Origin: Bacteroidales bacterium UBA4459 | GTDB taxonomy: Bacteria > Bacteroidota > Bacteroidia > Bacteroidales > F082 | Length of the DNA stretch: 13,959 nucleotides | Assembly (NCBI GenBank): GCA_002389465.1 | Contig: DGOT01000271.1 | Span: 1-13,959 of the forward strand | Reading direction: 5' to 3' | Shown: in pieces, positions 1 to 7,562 of the stretch | Numbering within the stretch: position 1 is the stretch's first letter | How the letters are laid out: each line of letters starts with the position of its first letter | The notes under the pieces: generated by a model | What the model was told of the DNA's origin: nothing | What the model saw: the letters and a program-made list of their open reading frames with translations, nothing else | Database searches by the model: none | Made by a program: the position numbers and the translations under genes

Positions 1-449
1 AGATTCTCAATACCGTTAACAGCCTGAATTATTCCTTCCTGCCCTTTCATAATTATTCTGATTTTATCATTTTGACGGCTTTCCGTTTCTGCCATAACCT
101 GACGACAGGCTCCGCATGGCGTAACAGGCGATCTGGTAATAAAATGCTCAGCCGCTGCCGTAATAGCGATGGCTTTCACCTTCAAATCAGGATATACTGA
201 CTGGGCATGAAAAAGAGCTACTCTCTCGGCACATAAACCCGATGGATAAGCGGCGTTCTCCTGATTACTCCCCTTAATTACTTCGCCGTTTTCAAGCAAT
301 ACGGCTGCTCCAACGTAGAATTCTGAATATGGGGCATAAGAACTGGTCAATGCCTGCTGCGCATGTGTTAACAGGCTGACATCTATTTCTTTCAGCGACT
401 TTATATCGTTGTATTCCTCAATCTGAATTTGTATTTTTCTGATGTTCAT
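1..449 (-). CDS. cdd: Cytidine deaminase, C-terminus cut by window start
   Basis: Hydrolytic deamination of cytidine and deoxycytidine to uridine and deoxyuridine, a cytosolic pyrimidine salvage step. The 149 readable codons carry the whole catalytic core: Cys73-Ala-Glu75 (zinc ligand plus catalytic Glu) and the PCGAC motif at 111-115, whose Cys112 and Cys115 complete a three-cysteine zinc site as in the small tetrameric Cdd type. The substrate-side signature with NGE and the NAAYPSGLCAER stretch (about 65-76) also fits. The start at 449 gives an N-terminus of usual length; another ATG at 454 is out of frame. Family members in this phylum are about 160 residues, so only roughly ten residues should be missing beyond position 1. 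It is last in the visible leftward cluster, 44 nt behind the O-antigen-ligase-type gene. The enzyme call is firm; cotranscription is inferred from spacing. Confidence 0.95.
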   Translation of the reverse strand, partial: MNIRKIQIQIEEYNDIKSLKEIDVSLLTHAQQALTSSYAPYSEFYVGAAVLLENGEVIKGSNQENAAYPSGLCAERVALFHAQSVYPDLKVKAIAITAAAEHFITRSPVTPCGACRQVMAETESRQNDKIRIIMKGQEGIIQAVNGIEN

Positions 450-493
450 TTCATGGTGATTTATAGCTAAATTAAAAAAAATAAGCCAACCGC

Positions 494-2155
494 CTAAATT
501 ACATTCTTCCGCTCCTTTCCAAACAAAAGGAAAGAGTAAAAAAATGCAAACAATGTTGCCCCTGCCTGTGTCTCGATTGTATCATCCGAAAACATGGAAA
601 TAATGATAATGATGAAAAAAGTAACAAAAAAGTAATCATGAAAACCCTGTATTTTTGCCGGAGGATAGACCAGGGCAAAGATAAAAAGCAAAAACCCAAA
701 CACCCCAAAGGTGATGAATATAGAAAGAAATTGATTGTGTGCATGAAACATAAACTCCTTTCTGAGCTCAGAGCCCATCTCTGTATACTGATTGATAAGC
801 ATGTTCTCAATATCACCCGTACCTACACCGGTCCAGAAATTATCCTGAATAAGTTTAATTGCTGCCTTCGAATACTCAATGCGCTGCATAACCGAACTGC
901 CGCTGGGGTCACCTGTTTTCTTGTAAACATAGTATCCCATTATTATTTTGAGTATGCGTGTACGCAAACCGGGGTTTTTAACGTAGTTGTAATTGGCGAC
1001 ACCTTTTTCCACCATCCTGACGTCCCATTCTGCTAACGCATTCACGCCTTCTCTATCCTTTCTCAAGTCTTTGGAAGTCAGGTAGCGGATCAGGGTTTCC
1101 TTAATGCTTTCACCCCCATCCGTCCTGCCATTATATATATATGTACTGCGGTTATTCCAAGCTTCTTTCATCTCTTTTTCACACAGATACAAACCTACAT
1201 ACCGGCCATCTTCCACTCCACGAACTACCGTGTCATGCACGTAAGGATTTCCAAGGCTGGTGTATGTATCCAGTTCACTAAAAACAATAGTGGATGGGGT
1301 TTTTGCCGAATGCACCACATGCTGTACGTAAAATAATATCGAAACCGGAATTCCGACAGCCAGAATTATAAATACCAGTTTGACGACTAATTTCTGTGTG
1401 CGGAAAAGCAAAATAACTGAATACAAAACCGAAATAATGAGTATTATCCACAGACTTGTCAGTGCTTCCATAAGGATGAGAAATACAAGAAACCAAGCCA
1501 GCACAATTTCAAAAAATATTTTATGCCATCGTTTAAATTTTTTGTCATAAACGATAAAATAAATCAGAGTAAACAAGGAGAAAGTTATATTCAATCCAAA
1601 CCTGATGGGCGATATAAACGGAGACACTTCTCTGATATCTACAAAGTTTCCTTTAAGCACAAGTGAAAAACTGATCAGAGAACCAACAAGTGAGGCTGCA
1701 ATATAAAACAGCATCATGATCCTGAATCGTTTATACCCGATCTTTTCCATCGTTGATAGCACAATAGGAAAGAGCAACAAGGGTAGTTTTACCCTCAGGT
1801 CTTTCAATGCATAGTGTATATCAGTTGTGTAGAATAACCCGATAAGATGTATCAGATATATCAGGGATAGAACAAACGCCGGCTTGTTTTTAAAAAAAGC
1901 AGCCATCTTATCCGTGAAATTATGATAGGCAAGAGACCCCAGGTAAGTTCCCAGATTGATAATGCCTTTGAAAGCACCGCCAAGTTTAAAAAACCTGTAA
2001 GTAATGCGGAATGAAAAGCCAGCCCATAACCACAATCCCAACAACATAAATTCCGAAACGCTCATCGCAAACTTGGAAAGCGGCAGGCTTATAGCAACAA
2101 GTGTCAATACAATGAAGTAAGTGAGCGAGTGAATATTTGTGCTGGATTTTATCAT
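494..2155 (-). CDS. O-antigen ligase / polymerase-like polytopic membrane protein
   Basis: A 553-residue integral membrane protein of the O-antigen ligase (WaaL/Wzy_C) type, the group that transfers or polymerises undecaprenyl-linked glycans on the outer face of the inner membrane. About nine hydrophobic segments lie before residue 280 and three after 474. Between them sits a large polar loop (about 281-470) ending in GVGTGD (443-448) and HAHN (471-474), which matches the conserved HxHN element next to the last membrane segments in this superfamily. The loop is longer than in many family members and holds no second domain I can name. It follows the S41 protease gene by 22 nt. The actual glycan (LPS O-antigen, capsule, exopolysaccharide or a glycoprotein glycan) cannot be told from sequence, and no glycosyltransferase genes are adjacent. 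Membrane topology and superfamily are fairly sure; the specific reaction is not. Confidence 0.8.
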   Translation of the reverse strand: MIKSSTNIHSLTYFIVLTLVAISLPLSKFAMSVSEFMLLGLWLWAGFSFRITYRFFKLGGAFKGIINLGTYLGSLAYHNFTDKMAAFFKNKPAFVLSLIYLIHLIGLFYTTDIHYALKDLRVKLPLLLFPIVLSTMEKIGYKRFRIMMLFYIAASLVGSLISFSLVLKGNFVDIREVSPFISPIRFGLNITFSLFTLIYFIVYDKKFKRWHKIFFEIVLAWFLVFLILMEALTSLWIILIISVLYSVILLFRTQKLVVKLVFIILAVGIPVSILFYVQHVVHSAKTPSTIVFSELDTYTSLGNPYVHDTVVRGVEDGRYVGLYLCEKEMKEAWNNRSTYIYNGRTDGGESIKETLIRYLTSKDLRKDREGVNALAEWDVRMVEKGVANYNYVKNPGLRTRILKIIMGYYVYKKTGDPSGSSVMQRIEYSKAAIKLIQDNFWTGVGTGDIENMLINQYTEMGSELRKEFMFHAHNQFLSIFITFGVFGFLLFIFALVYPPAKIQGFHDYFFVTFFIIIIISMFSDDTIETQAGATLFAFFYSFLLFGKERKNVI

Positions 2156-2177
2156 GTAATCAGATTACCCGAACTTA

Positions 2178-3869
2178 TTACTTTTCACAGTCGTCTTTTT
2201 GATGCGAGCCATTGAGAATGGAAGAGTATAATTCATTGTCGGACAGAACCCCGATAGCTTTTTCAACTATGGCATTATTCTTTATGGTGGCAATAATTCT
2301 TCCTTGCTGATAATAGTACCGACTTATTATCTCAAGCAGTAATAACTCTTTGATCCCGATTTTGAATTTCTCAATGTCATTTTTCTTCTCCTCTTTAACG
2401 AGCGAGTCAAGCGTTTCAAGTTGCGCATTCAGCACAGATAAATAGCTTTCCCTTTTGGCACTTTCTTTCAGGCTCTCAATCAATGATTCAGTCTCCGTAC
2501 TGTAATCAAAATCCTGCTCTGTAACGAACTTCTTAAAGTCGGCAAACACAGAATCCGTTATCTCAAAACTTTCAGGGCCAGCGATTGTATCATGATCAGA
2601 AACAAACTTATTGGCATAATTAAAAATGTAATTGTTGGCATATAATTCGGCCGTTATCTGATCAAATGAATCCGGTTCCAGGCATATATCAGGTACGATC
2701 CCTCCACCATCCCGGACTGTTCTTCCACCCTTGGTTTTAAAGGTTGAAATTAGTGAGTCGGGCACTTGTACATCTTTACCGTTTCCATTATCATTAAAGT
2801 AATCGATTGCCTGAATACAACGTCCGCTGGGGATATAGTATTTGGCCACAGTAATTTTTATCTTTGAATTGTAGGGTAACGGCACAACGTGTTGCACGAG
2901 GCCTTTTCCAAAAGTTCTTTCCCCGATGATCACACCTCTGTCCAAATCCTGAATAGCTCCTGCTACAATTTCGGAAGCAGAAGCGCTGTTGTTGTCCACA
3001 AGAACCGCTAAGGGAATTTTCGGATCAATCGCATTGTTCCTTGTACGATGCACATGAACGTTCTCACTTAATTTTCCTTTTGTGGTAACTATTGTCTGCC
3101 CTTTGGGCACCCATATATTGGCAATGTCAACCGCTTCGCTTAAAAGTCCGCCACCGTTGCGTCTCAGGTCAAGAATAACCCCTTTCAGGTCGTTTTCCTG
3201 TTTCAATTCGACAAATGCTTTTTTAACGTCGGCAGCCGCATTGGGATTAAACTGCATTAAGAAAATATATCCTATTCCGTTATCCAGCATTCCGTAATAC
3301 GGGATGTTGGGGAATTTTACTTTCTCACGAGCAATCTCCACTTCATTTTGAGCGGTATCACCGTAACTTTCAATGGTTAGAACCAGTTTTGTGCCCGGAA
3401 TTCCTTTCAGTTTTTCGCTCACTTCGGAAGTGTTTTTCCCTTTAGCATCTTCGCCATCAATAGCTAATATTTTATCTCCTGCTTTCAGACCCGACTTCTG
3501 TGCCGGAAAATCTTCGTAAGGTTCCGTGATCACTACATAATCACCCTGTTTCTGAATAAGTGCCCCAATGCCTCCGTATTCACCTTTGGTCATCAGTTCA
3601 AAGTCCTCCAACTGTGATTCAGGCACGTAAACGGTGTACGGGTCCAGTTTTTTCAGCATGGCATCAATAGCTGTTTTGTTCAAGTCGCCTGGATTTATAT
3701 CGTCCGCGTAGTTTAAATTGAGTTGCCTCAGAATGTCCACATAGATTTCAATATTCTTCGAAAGTTCGAAATTATTTTTATCCTGTGCCTGAAGGTTCAT
3801 GGAAAAAATGAATGCCAACAACGGAAAAATCAGAAATATATAAGTTTTTTGTTTCATCATTTTATACAA
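2178..3869 (-). CDS. S41 family carboxyl-terminal processing protease with PDZ domain
   Basis: A periplasmic Ser/Lys protease of the CtpA/Prc family that cleaves near the C-termini of envelope proteins. Residues 1-29 form a Sec signal peptide ending in LQAQ, with no lipobox cysteine. A helical N-terminal part (35-85) is followed by a PDZ domain (about 86-168, with GIGA and the SGLKAGDKILAIDG stretch), then the S41 catalytic core (190-350). The nucleophile is Ser297 in SASASE and the general base Lys322 in TFGKG; their 25-residue spacing is the same as in E. coli Prc. A C-terminal tail of about 160 residues (400-563), charged and helix-prone, is also seen in Bacteroidota homologues. The start at 3869 lies 6 nt after the yidD stop; Met4 or Met5 are possible alternatives and would give a more compact signal peptide. 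The natural substrate is unknown. Confidence 0.93.
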   Translation of the reverse strand: MYKMMKQKTYIFLIFPLLAFIFSMNLQAQDKNNFELSKNIEIYVDILRQLNLNYADDINPGDLNKTAIDAMLKKLDPYTVYVPESQLEDFELMTKGEYGGIGALIQKQGDYVVITEPYEDFPAQKSGLKAGDKILAIDGEDAKGKNTSEVSEKLKGIPGTKLVLTIESYGDTAQNEVEIAREKVKFPNIPYYGMLDNGIGYIFLMQFNPNAAADVKKAFVELKQENDLKGVILDLRRNGGGLLSEAVDIANIWVPKGQTIVTTKGKLSENVHVHRTRNNAIDPKIPLAVLVDNNSASASEIVAGAIQDLDRGVIIGERTFGKGLVQHVVPLPYNSKIKITVAKYYIPSGRCIQAIDYFNDNGNGKDVQVPDSLISTFKTKGGRTVRDGGGIVPDICLEPDSFDQITAELYANNYIFNYANKFVSDHDTIAGPESFEITDSVFADFKKFVTEQDFDYSTETESLIESLKESAKRESYLSVLNAQLETLDSLVKEEKKNDIEKFKIGIKELLLLEIISRYYYQQGRIIATIKNNAIVEKAIGVLSDNELYSSILNGSHQKDDCEK

Positions 3870-3875
3870 ATTATG

Positions 3876-4106
3876 TTACGGAACAGGGTCATAACCACTG
3901 CCTCCCCAAGGATTACAGGAGGCAACACGCTTAACAGCCAGCCAGCCGCCTTTGAACGGCCCGTGTTTTTTTATGGCTTCCACACTGTAAACCGAGCAGG
4001 TTGGTGTGTACCTGCATGAACGCCCTAGAAACGGCGAAAGCGTGTATTGGTAAATACGTATCAGAAAAATAAAAAAATTACCCAGAAGATTTTTCATCCC
4101 GTTCAA
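3876..4106 (-). CDS. yidD: Membrane protein insertion efficiency factor YidD
   Basis: A 76-residue member of the YidD (DUF37) family, a small inner-membrane-associated protein thought to help YidC/Sec-dependent insertion of membrane proteins. The family core is complete: the short hydrophobic amphipathic N-terminus (7-25), the SPFLGRSCRYTPTCSVY block (24-40) with Cys31 and Cys37, EAIKKHGPFKGGWLAVKR (43-60), and the C-terminal CNPWGGSGYDPVP (64-76). The gene starts inside the end of rnpA: 29 nt overlap from the first ATG at 4106, or 20 nt if Met4 (ATG at 4097) is used. Met4 gives MKNLLGN, closer to how most homologues begin, so I slightly favour it. The rnpA-yidD pairing is widely conserved and suggests translational coupling. 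Identity is firm; the exact start is open. Confidence 0.95.
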   Translation of the reverse strand: MNGMKNLLGNFFIFLIRIYQYTLSPFLGRSCRYTPTCSVYSVEAIKKHGPFKGGWLAVKRVASCNPWGGSGYDPVP

Positions 4107-4467
4107 TTAAGCGCTGCAAAATTAGAATTAATTTCCGTTCCGTTTCCTCATAGGGAAGAATAGTTGCCCCGCTATAAATCAACCCCAACAACAGGTTTTT
4201 ATTACTTTTCAGTAACTGATTGTTCACTAACGATTTGTTTTTTCTGAAAGCTTCCCTTACTCGTCTTTTTATCCGGTTACGTTCTACGGCTTTTCTGAAT
4301 TTCTTTTTAGAAACCGTAATCAGTACTTTCGTTTGTTTTTCATCCCCGTTTTCGAATAAATATAATACCTTAAACGGGTATACAAAGAACGACTGCCCTG
4401 TATGAAACAGCCGGTCAATCTGTCTTTTACTTTTCAAACGTTCTGTATGTGATAACGTATGTTGCAA
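4078..4467 (-). CDS. rnpA: Ribonuclease P protein component
   Basis: The basic protein subunit of RNase P, which binds the catalytic RNA and pre-tRNA leader during 5' maturation of tRNAs. It has 129 residues, the usual length, with the N-terminal LSHTERLKSKRQIDRLFHTG element (5-24) and the diagnostic RNR signature RNRIKRRVREAFR at 63-75. Lysine and arginine are abundant, as expected for an RNA-binding subunit. In many bacteria rnpA lies between rpmH and yidD near dnaA; here rpmH is absent and the upstream neighbours are a DUF481 protein and hemD, an arrangement common in Bacteroidota. Its 3' end overlaps yidD and it starts 22 nt after the upstream stop, so it probably has no private promoter. 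Confidence 0.96.
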   Translation of the reverse strand: MQHTLSHTERLKSKRQIDRLFHTGQSFFVYPFKVLYLFENGDEKQTKVLITVSKKKFRKAVERNRIKRRVREAFRKNKSLVNNQLLKSNKNLLLGLIYSGATILPYEETERKLILILQRLIERDEKSSG

Positions 4468-4489
4468 GTTTATATAAATAAAGCCCGGA

Positions 4490-5548
4490 TTAATGAAACG
4501 AGTAAGTCAACTCCAAAGTAATGCCGTAGTCGCTTTTTGATAATGCATCCCCGGAAGGCTTACTGTCAAAATTGTAATAATACTTCACTCCTATTTTAAA
4601 GTCATTGTTAATTATACCAACTTTAGGATTTAAGTTAATCACCACACGGTTCCTGCCCCAATTCGTCAAATATGGTATATAGCTAACATCAGCATCAACC
4701 CACACCTTTGGCCTTTTATACCTGTAAACCTTCCATACGACACCCACAATTCCTGCTATGTCGTTGGAGATACCCGAATCATCATATTGCGTTTCCCGCG
4801 AAAAACTCAATCCGCCACCTAAAAACAACCTGTTCCAGTTGTTGTAAACTATATCGTAAATACCTATGGGATTCAGGTTCAGCCTGAGTTTCGTGCCCAA
4901 CTCTGAATTCTGGCTAGCCCCTATACTTGTTTCAAATGACCATTTCCCTTTTATCAATCGTTGCCATGCAAGCGAAACGTCAGATTTACTGGCGCTAAGC
5001 GTGTCTCCCTGAAAGGTGTTGTTATCATCCCAGGAAAGCTTAAAAAGTGTTTTTTTCTTGCGGGAATTAAGGTTGCCTGAGAAACTGATTGTTCCTACCT
5101 TACTGCTTTTGGAATAGTTAGCTCCCAAACTGAAATTTCCGCTGCTACGCATCCAGAAGTTTTTCTTGATAGGGTATATTTCAACAATATCGGCAACTCT
5201 TACGCGTTGTCTTCCGTTAGTAAATATGATGTTTACCTCACGGGCAATACCTGAAGTGTCAAATGAACCAAAATAGATGAAACCGTTGTTCATTTTAATT
5301 TCGAACATTTTTTTCGAACTCATGGTTTTCACTTTCACTTCTTCCACACTGATCGTGCCCATGCCGTCCATTTTCCATGTGATTACACCGTACACCATCT
5401 TTTTTAACTCCCCGGTAAGCACATCTCCGTTGATGTGCACAATCGTGTCCGTTTTCTGACTGAAAACTTTTGACGCAGACAGGAAAACAATACTTGAAAT
5501 CAGTAGAATGGCAATATGTAGGGTACGTATTTTCAAGTAGAACATCAA
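4490..5548 (-). CDS. DUF481-type outer-membrane beta-barrel protein with N-terminal repeat region
   Basis: A 352-residue secreted protein. Residues 1-30 are a signal peptide (hydrophobic 10-24, ending at VFSQ). From about 130 to the end the sequence alternates polar and hydrophobic residues in short strands with aromatic girdle positions and ends in the strand ITLELTYSFH, typical of an outer-membrane barrel; length and pattern match the DUF481 (YdiY-like) family, whose function is unknown. Before the barrel, residues 35-127 seem to hold two copies of a small beta-rich unit, each beginning with a glycine (IHINGDVLTGEL-like 37-48; MNNGFIYFGSF 86-96) and ending in V-x-V/I (about 68-74 and 116-124). 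The 71-nt gap behind hemD is the largest in this cluster and may carry a weak promoter (TAGTTTTA on the minus strand near 5560-5570). Start at Met1 or Met2 cannot be separated. Confidence 0.75.
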   Translation of the reverse strand: MMFYLKIRTLHIAILLISSIVFLSASKVFSQKTDTIVHINGDVLTGELKKMVYGVITWKMDGMGTISVEEVKVKTMSSKKMFEIKMNNGFIYFGSFDTSGIAREVNIIFTNGRQRVRVADIVEIYPIKKNFWMRSSGNFSLGANYSKSSKVGTISFSGNLNSRKKKTLFKLSWDDNNTFQGDTLSASKSDVSLAWQRLIKGKWSFETSIGASQNSELGTKLRLNLNPIGIYDIVYNNWNRLFLGGGLSFSRETQYDDSGISNDIAGIVGVVWKVYRYKRPKVWVDADVSYIPYLTNWGRNRVVINLNPKVGIINNDFKIGVKYYYNFDSKPSGDALSKSDYGITLELTYSFH

Positions 5549-5619
5549 TTATTTTGAATACGTAAAACTATTCATTTATTCAAAACAACAAGATAAAATC
5601 ATGATTCGAGCGCAGGAGA

Positions 5620-6420
5620 CTACTTATTGTTACCGTTTTTCTTATTTTCTCTGGCCAGTTTTATAAGATATTGCTCAATAGCCATGGCCATGGAAGGCGC
5701 TGACTTTGTTGGTGCCGGTATATCAAGTCTTAAACCCTCTTCTTTCACGGCCTTTGCAGTTGCCGGTCCAAAGGCCGCAATCAGGCTGTTGTTTTGCTGG
5801 TAATCAGGAAAATTCTTTAATAACGATTTGACACCGGCCGGGCTGAAAAATATGACTACATCATAATTACTCATTTCAAGATTTGATAGATTACTGGCAA
5901 CCGTTTTATAAATAATAGCTTGCGTATAATCAACCTTCTCTTCGTTCAGCATGCCAAACATCGACTGCTTATGAATATCTGATGACGGGACGAGAAATTT
6001 CTCTTCTTTATGTTTTTTCAACACCTCCATCAGGTCGGCAAAATTCTGCTTTCCGTAAAAAATCTTTCTTTTCCGATATTGTACATATTTCTGTAAATAA
6101 TAGGCCGTCGATTCAGAAATGCAGAAGTACTTGGTCGAATCAGGAATTTCGTGTCTTAATTCTTTAGCAATTCTGAAGAAATGATCTACCGCATGGCGGC
6201 TGGTTAAAATTACGGCGGTATGCCCCTGTAATGAACCTTTGGCCTGCCTGAACTCTTTTGCTGTTACCGGCTCAATCTTAATAAATTTATGGAAATCTAT
6301 TTTCAGATTAAACTTTTTGCATAAATCACCGTATGGTGACTTCTCCAAATCTATCGGTTTTGGCTGAGATACCAGAATGTTTTTTACCTTCAATTTTACA
6401 ATCGTTTTGTTTAAAAACAC
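5620..6420 (-). CDS. hemD: Uroporphyrinogen-III synthase
   Basis: Cyclises and inverts ring D of hydroxymethylbilane to form uroporphyrinogen III, the branch point precursor of haem, sirohaem and cobalamin. The family is weakly conserved, but several elements fit: an N-terminal strand KNILVSQPKP (13-22), an ILTSRHAVDHFF block (71-82) corresponding to the family's T/S-S-x-x-A/G-V motif, the second-domain VVIFFSPAGVKSLL (about 188-201), and AAFGPATAKAVKEEGL (216-231) with the conserved G-x-x-T/A-A signature. Length of 266 is normal. The last residues are a lysine/asparagine-rich tail. In Bacteroidota this gene commonly follows a DUF4271 gene, as here with 14 nt between them, which strongly supports the call. 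No other haem pathway gene is in the window. Confidence 0.9.
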   Translation of the reverse strand: MFLNKTIVKLKVKNILVSQPKPIDLEKSPYGDLCKKFNLKIDFHKFIKIEPVTAKEFRQAKGSLQGHTAVILTSRHAVDHFFRIAKELRHEIPDSTKYFCISESTAYYLQKYVQYRKRKIFYGKQNFADLMEVLKKHKEEKFLVPSSDIHKQSMFGMLNEEKVDYTQAIIYKTVASNLSNLEMSNYDVVIFFSPAGVKSLLKNFPDYQQNNSLIAAFGPATAKAVKEEGLRLDIPAPTKSAPSMAMAIEQYLIKLARENKKNGNNK

Positions 6421-6434
6421 TTATTCCCAATACT

Positions 6435-7232
6435 TTACATGAAGATTTTTAGTAAGATCATCATGGGTATTATTTCGAGCGTGCAAAGGTACAAAATTAA
6501 ATGGAACGTATTGAAATGGGTGCTGTTAATTCCAATGGCTATGGTCTGTATCCATCTGTACATAAATATAATGGCTACAATAAACAGAATAAAATATAAT
6601 ATATTGTTTCCCGGTACGATCATCAACATAAACAACAAAGGAAGAAGGAGTACGCCGGAAGCATTATATGAGTTTAGGTAAATAATCTGTTGCTTTTTTG
6701 CCATCTCCGTTGTTTTGAATACTACGCCTGACAACCGGATAAGTACCAACTTAACAAAAGAGAAAAGCCCGAGAATTATAGCCATAGAGACCAGGATCTG
6801 AGCCGTATTTAAACTGGATAAATATGCTTTAAAAACTAAATGTTTCAGCACGTATGAAGCCAGGATACTCATGGTAATTAATGAGTTTAACAGAAAGAAT
6901 ACGGACACTCCCACTCCCGGACCAGCATATCCTTTTTCAACCGACCTGCCCATGACCGTTTTTACTGATAAGGAAAAAACCGATGATAAGCGCTCAGGAA
7001 TATAATACCAGATTACAGCAACACCCATTGATAGAAAAAGTAAAATATAAATAATCCAGTTGTCATCTGCAGGATGATGTACAACCGGTAAAATCTCTAC
7101 CGGAGAATGAGAGAAAAAAGTTGTCACCACTGCTCCTGTAGAATCGGAGGTTGCTTCAACCGTATCCTGAGCAGTAGCAATCAGATTTTCCTGCTGTATA
7201 TTGCTGAAATAATATATCGCCGAGTCATTCAT
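6435..7232 (-). CDS. DUF4271 family polytopic membrane protein
   Basis: A 265-residue inner-membrane protein of unknown function belonging to the Bacteroidota-restricted DUF4271 family. After a polar, Ser/Thr/Asp-rich N-terminus (1-57) there are about six hydrophobic segments: 58-77, 108-128, 145-165, 192-207, 209-226 and 241-263. The C-terminal FHLILYLCTLEIIPMMILLK stretch (243-262) is the part that best matches the family. The conserved position directly upstream of hemD suggests a link to haem biosynthesis or its regulation, but no catalytic residues are visible and that link is only contextual. It is the first gene of the leftward cluster. Its start at 7232 sits close behind a weak -7-like element (TAAAGTTTG on the minus strand, 7256-7248), which would leave a very short leader. 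The family call is likely; the function is unknown. Confidence 0.85.
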   Translation of the reverse strand: MNDSAIYYFSNIQQENLIATAQDTVEATSDSTGAVVTTFFSHSPVEILPVVHHPADDNWIIYILLFLSMGVAVIWYYIPERLSSVFSLSVKTVMGRSVEKGYAGPGVGVSVFFLLNSLITMSILASYVLKHLVFKAYLSSLNTAQILVSMAIILGLFSFVKLVLIRLSGVVFKTTEMAKKQQIIYLNSYNASGVLLLPLLFMLMIVPGNNILYFILFIVAIIFMYRWIQTIAIGINSTHFNTFHLILYLCTLEIIPMMILLKIFM

Positions 7233-7302
7233 CAGCCCACGAAATTACAAACTTTAGATATCCCTTTGGAAACTTGATTCCTTCCATCTGTCAGAAAGCG
7301 GT

Positions 7303-7317
7303 ATGGAGTACCTCCAT
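7303..7317. repeat. Perfect 15-nt inverted repeat (possible operator)
   Basis: ATGGAG at 7303-7308 and CTCCAT at 7312-7317 are perfect reverse complements separated by TAC. It lies about 50 nt upstream of the weak leftward -7-like element and is not followed by a T tract in either direction, so it is not an intrinsic terminator. A dimeric regulator site is one reading; function is unproven. Confidence 0.4.
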
Positions 7318-7411
7318 CCGGGTATATTCCCATCTGATATGCACTCATATTCTCCGATGGCATTTAAATATTTTGCCCGTGCTTTCAAAATAGTATAAGG
7401 CACTTCATAGA

Positions 7412-7446
7412 AACCTTTTTACTTGCTGATTTTCAACCTTTTTACT
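7412..7446. repeat. Two 12-nt direct repeats, 23-nt period, upstream of the porin promoter
   Basis: AACCTTTTTACT occurs at 7412-7423 and again at 7435-7446 with no mismatch. The 23-nt period puts both copies on nearly the same helix face. They end about 40 nt before the candidate -33 element, a position suited to an activator that contacts RNA polymerase. The flanks of the two copies differ, so the repeat unit is exactly these 12 bases. Confidence 0.55.
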
Positions 7447-7484
7447 ATTTTAACTTAGATTGTAAATAAATAAGAAAAGTATGC

Positions 7485-7513
7485 TTTTACAGTGATAAAA
7501 TATTCTAAATTTG
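7485..7513 (+). promoter_or_regulatory. Candidate Bacteroidota promoter for porin-acs
   Basis: TAAATTTG at 7506-7513 matches the Bacteroidota -7 consensus TAnnTTTG exactly. The -33 side is weak: TTTT at 7485-7488, 17 nt upstream, compared with the preferred TTTG about 19-21 nt upstream. A poor -33 element agrees with activator dependence, and the direct repeat just upstream could be that site. Transcription would begin near 7520, giving a leader of about 40 nt before the ATG at 7563. Confidence 0.5.
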
Positions 7514-7562
7514 CTTGTCTTGTTAATTTGTTAACAACATTACAAAACCCAAAATTAATTTT

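Larger units (their letters stand above)
7233..7562. other. Divergent intergenic control region, 330 nt, no gene
   Basis: No coding frame is convincing here on either strand. The region separates the leftward DUF4271 cluster from the rightward porin-acs genes and must hold promoters for both. Visible elements: a weak -7-like box for the leftward genes (7248-7256, minus strand), a 15-nt perfect dyad (7303-7317), a perfect 12-nt direct repeat (7412-7423 and 7435-7446), a good -7 box for the rightward genes (7506-7513), and a GTTAA/TTAAC inverted repeat in the rightward leader (7522-7535). Confidence 0.7.

Noticed and set aside
638..1036. 132-codon plus-strand open frame
   Set aside because: It lies entirely antisense to the O-antigen-ligase-type gene, and its product is cysteine- and histidine-rich with no recognisable family; a shadow frame.
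1130..1142. Short alternating TA run
   Set aside because: It encodes ordinary residues (Tyr-Ile-Tyr) of the ligase-type protein and is too short to be a meaningful repeat.
7522..7535. GTTAA/TTAAC inverted repeat in the porin leader, also resembling a second -7 box
   Set aside because: Arms are only 5 bp in AT-rich DNA and the -7 spacing is one base short; too weak to call as an operator or promoter.
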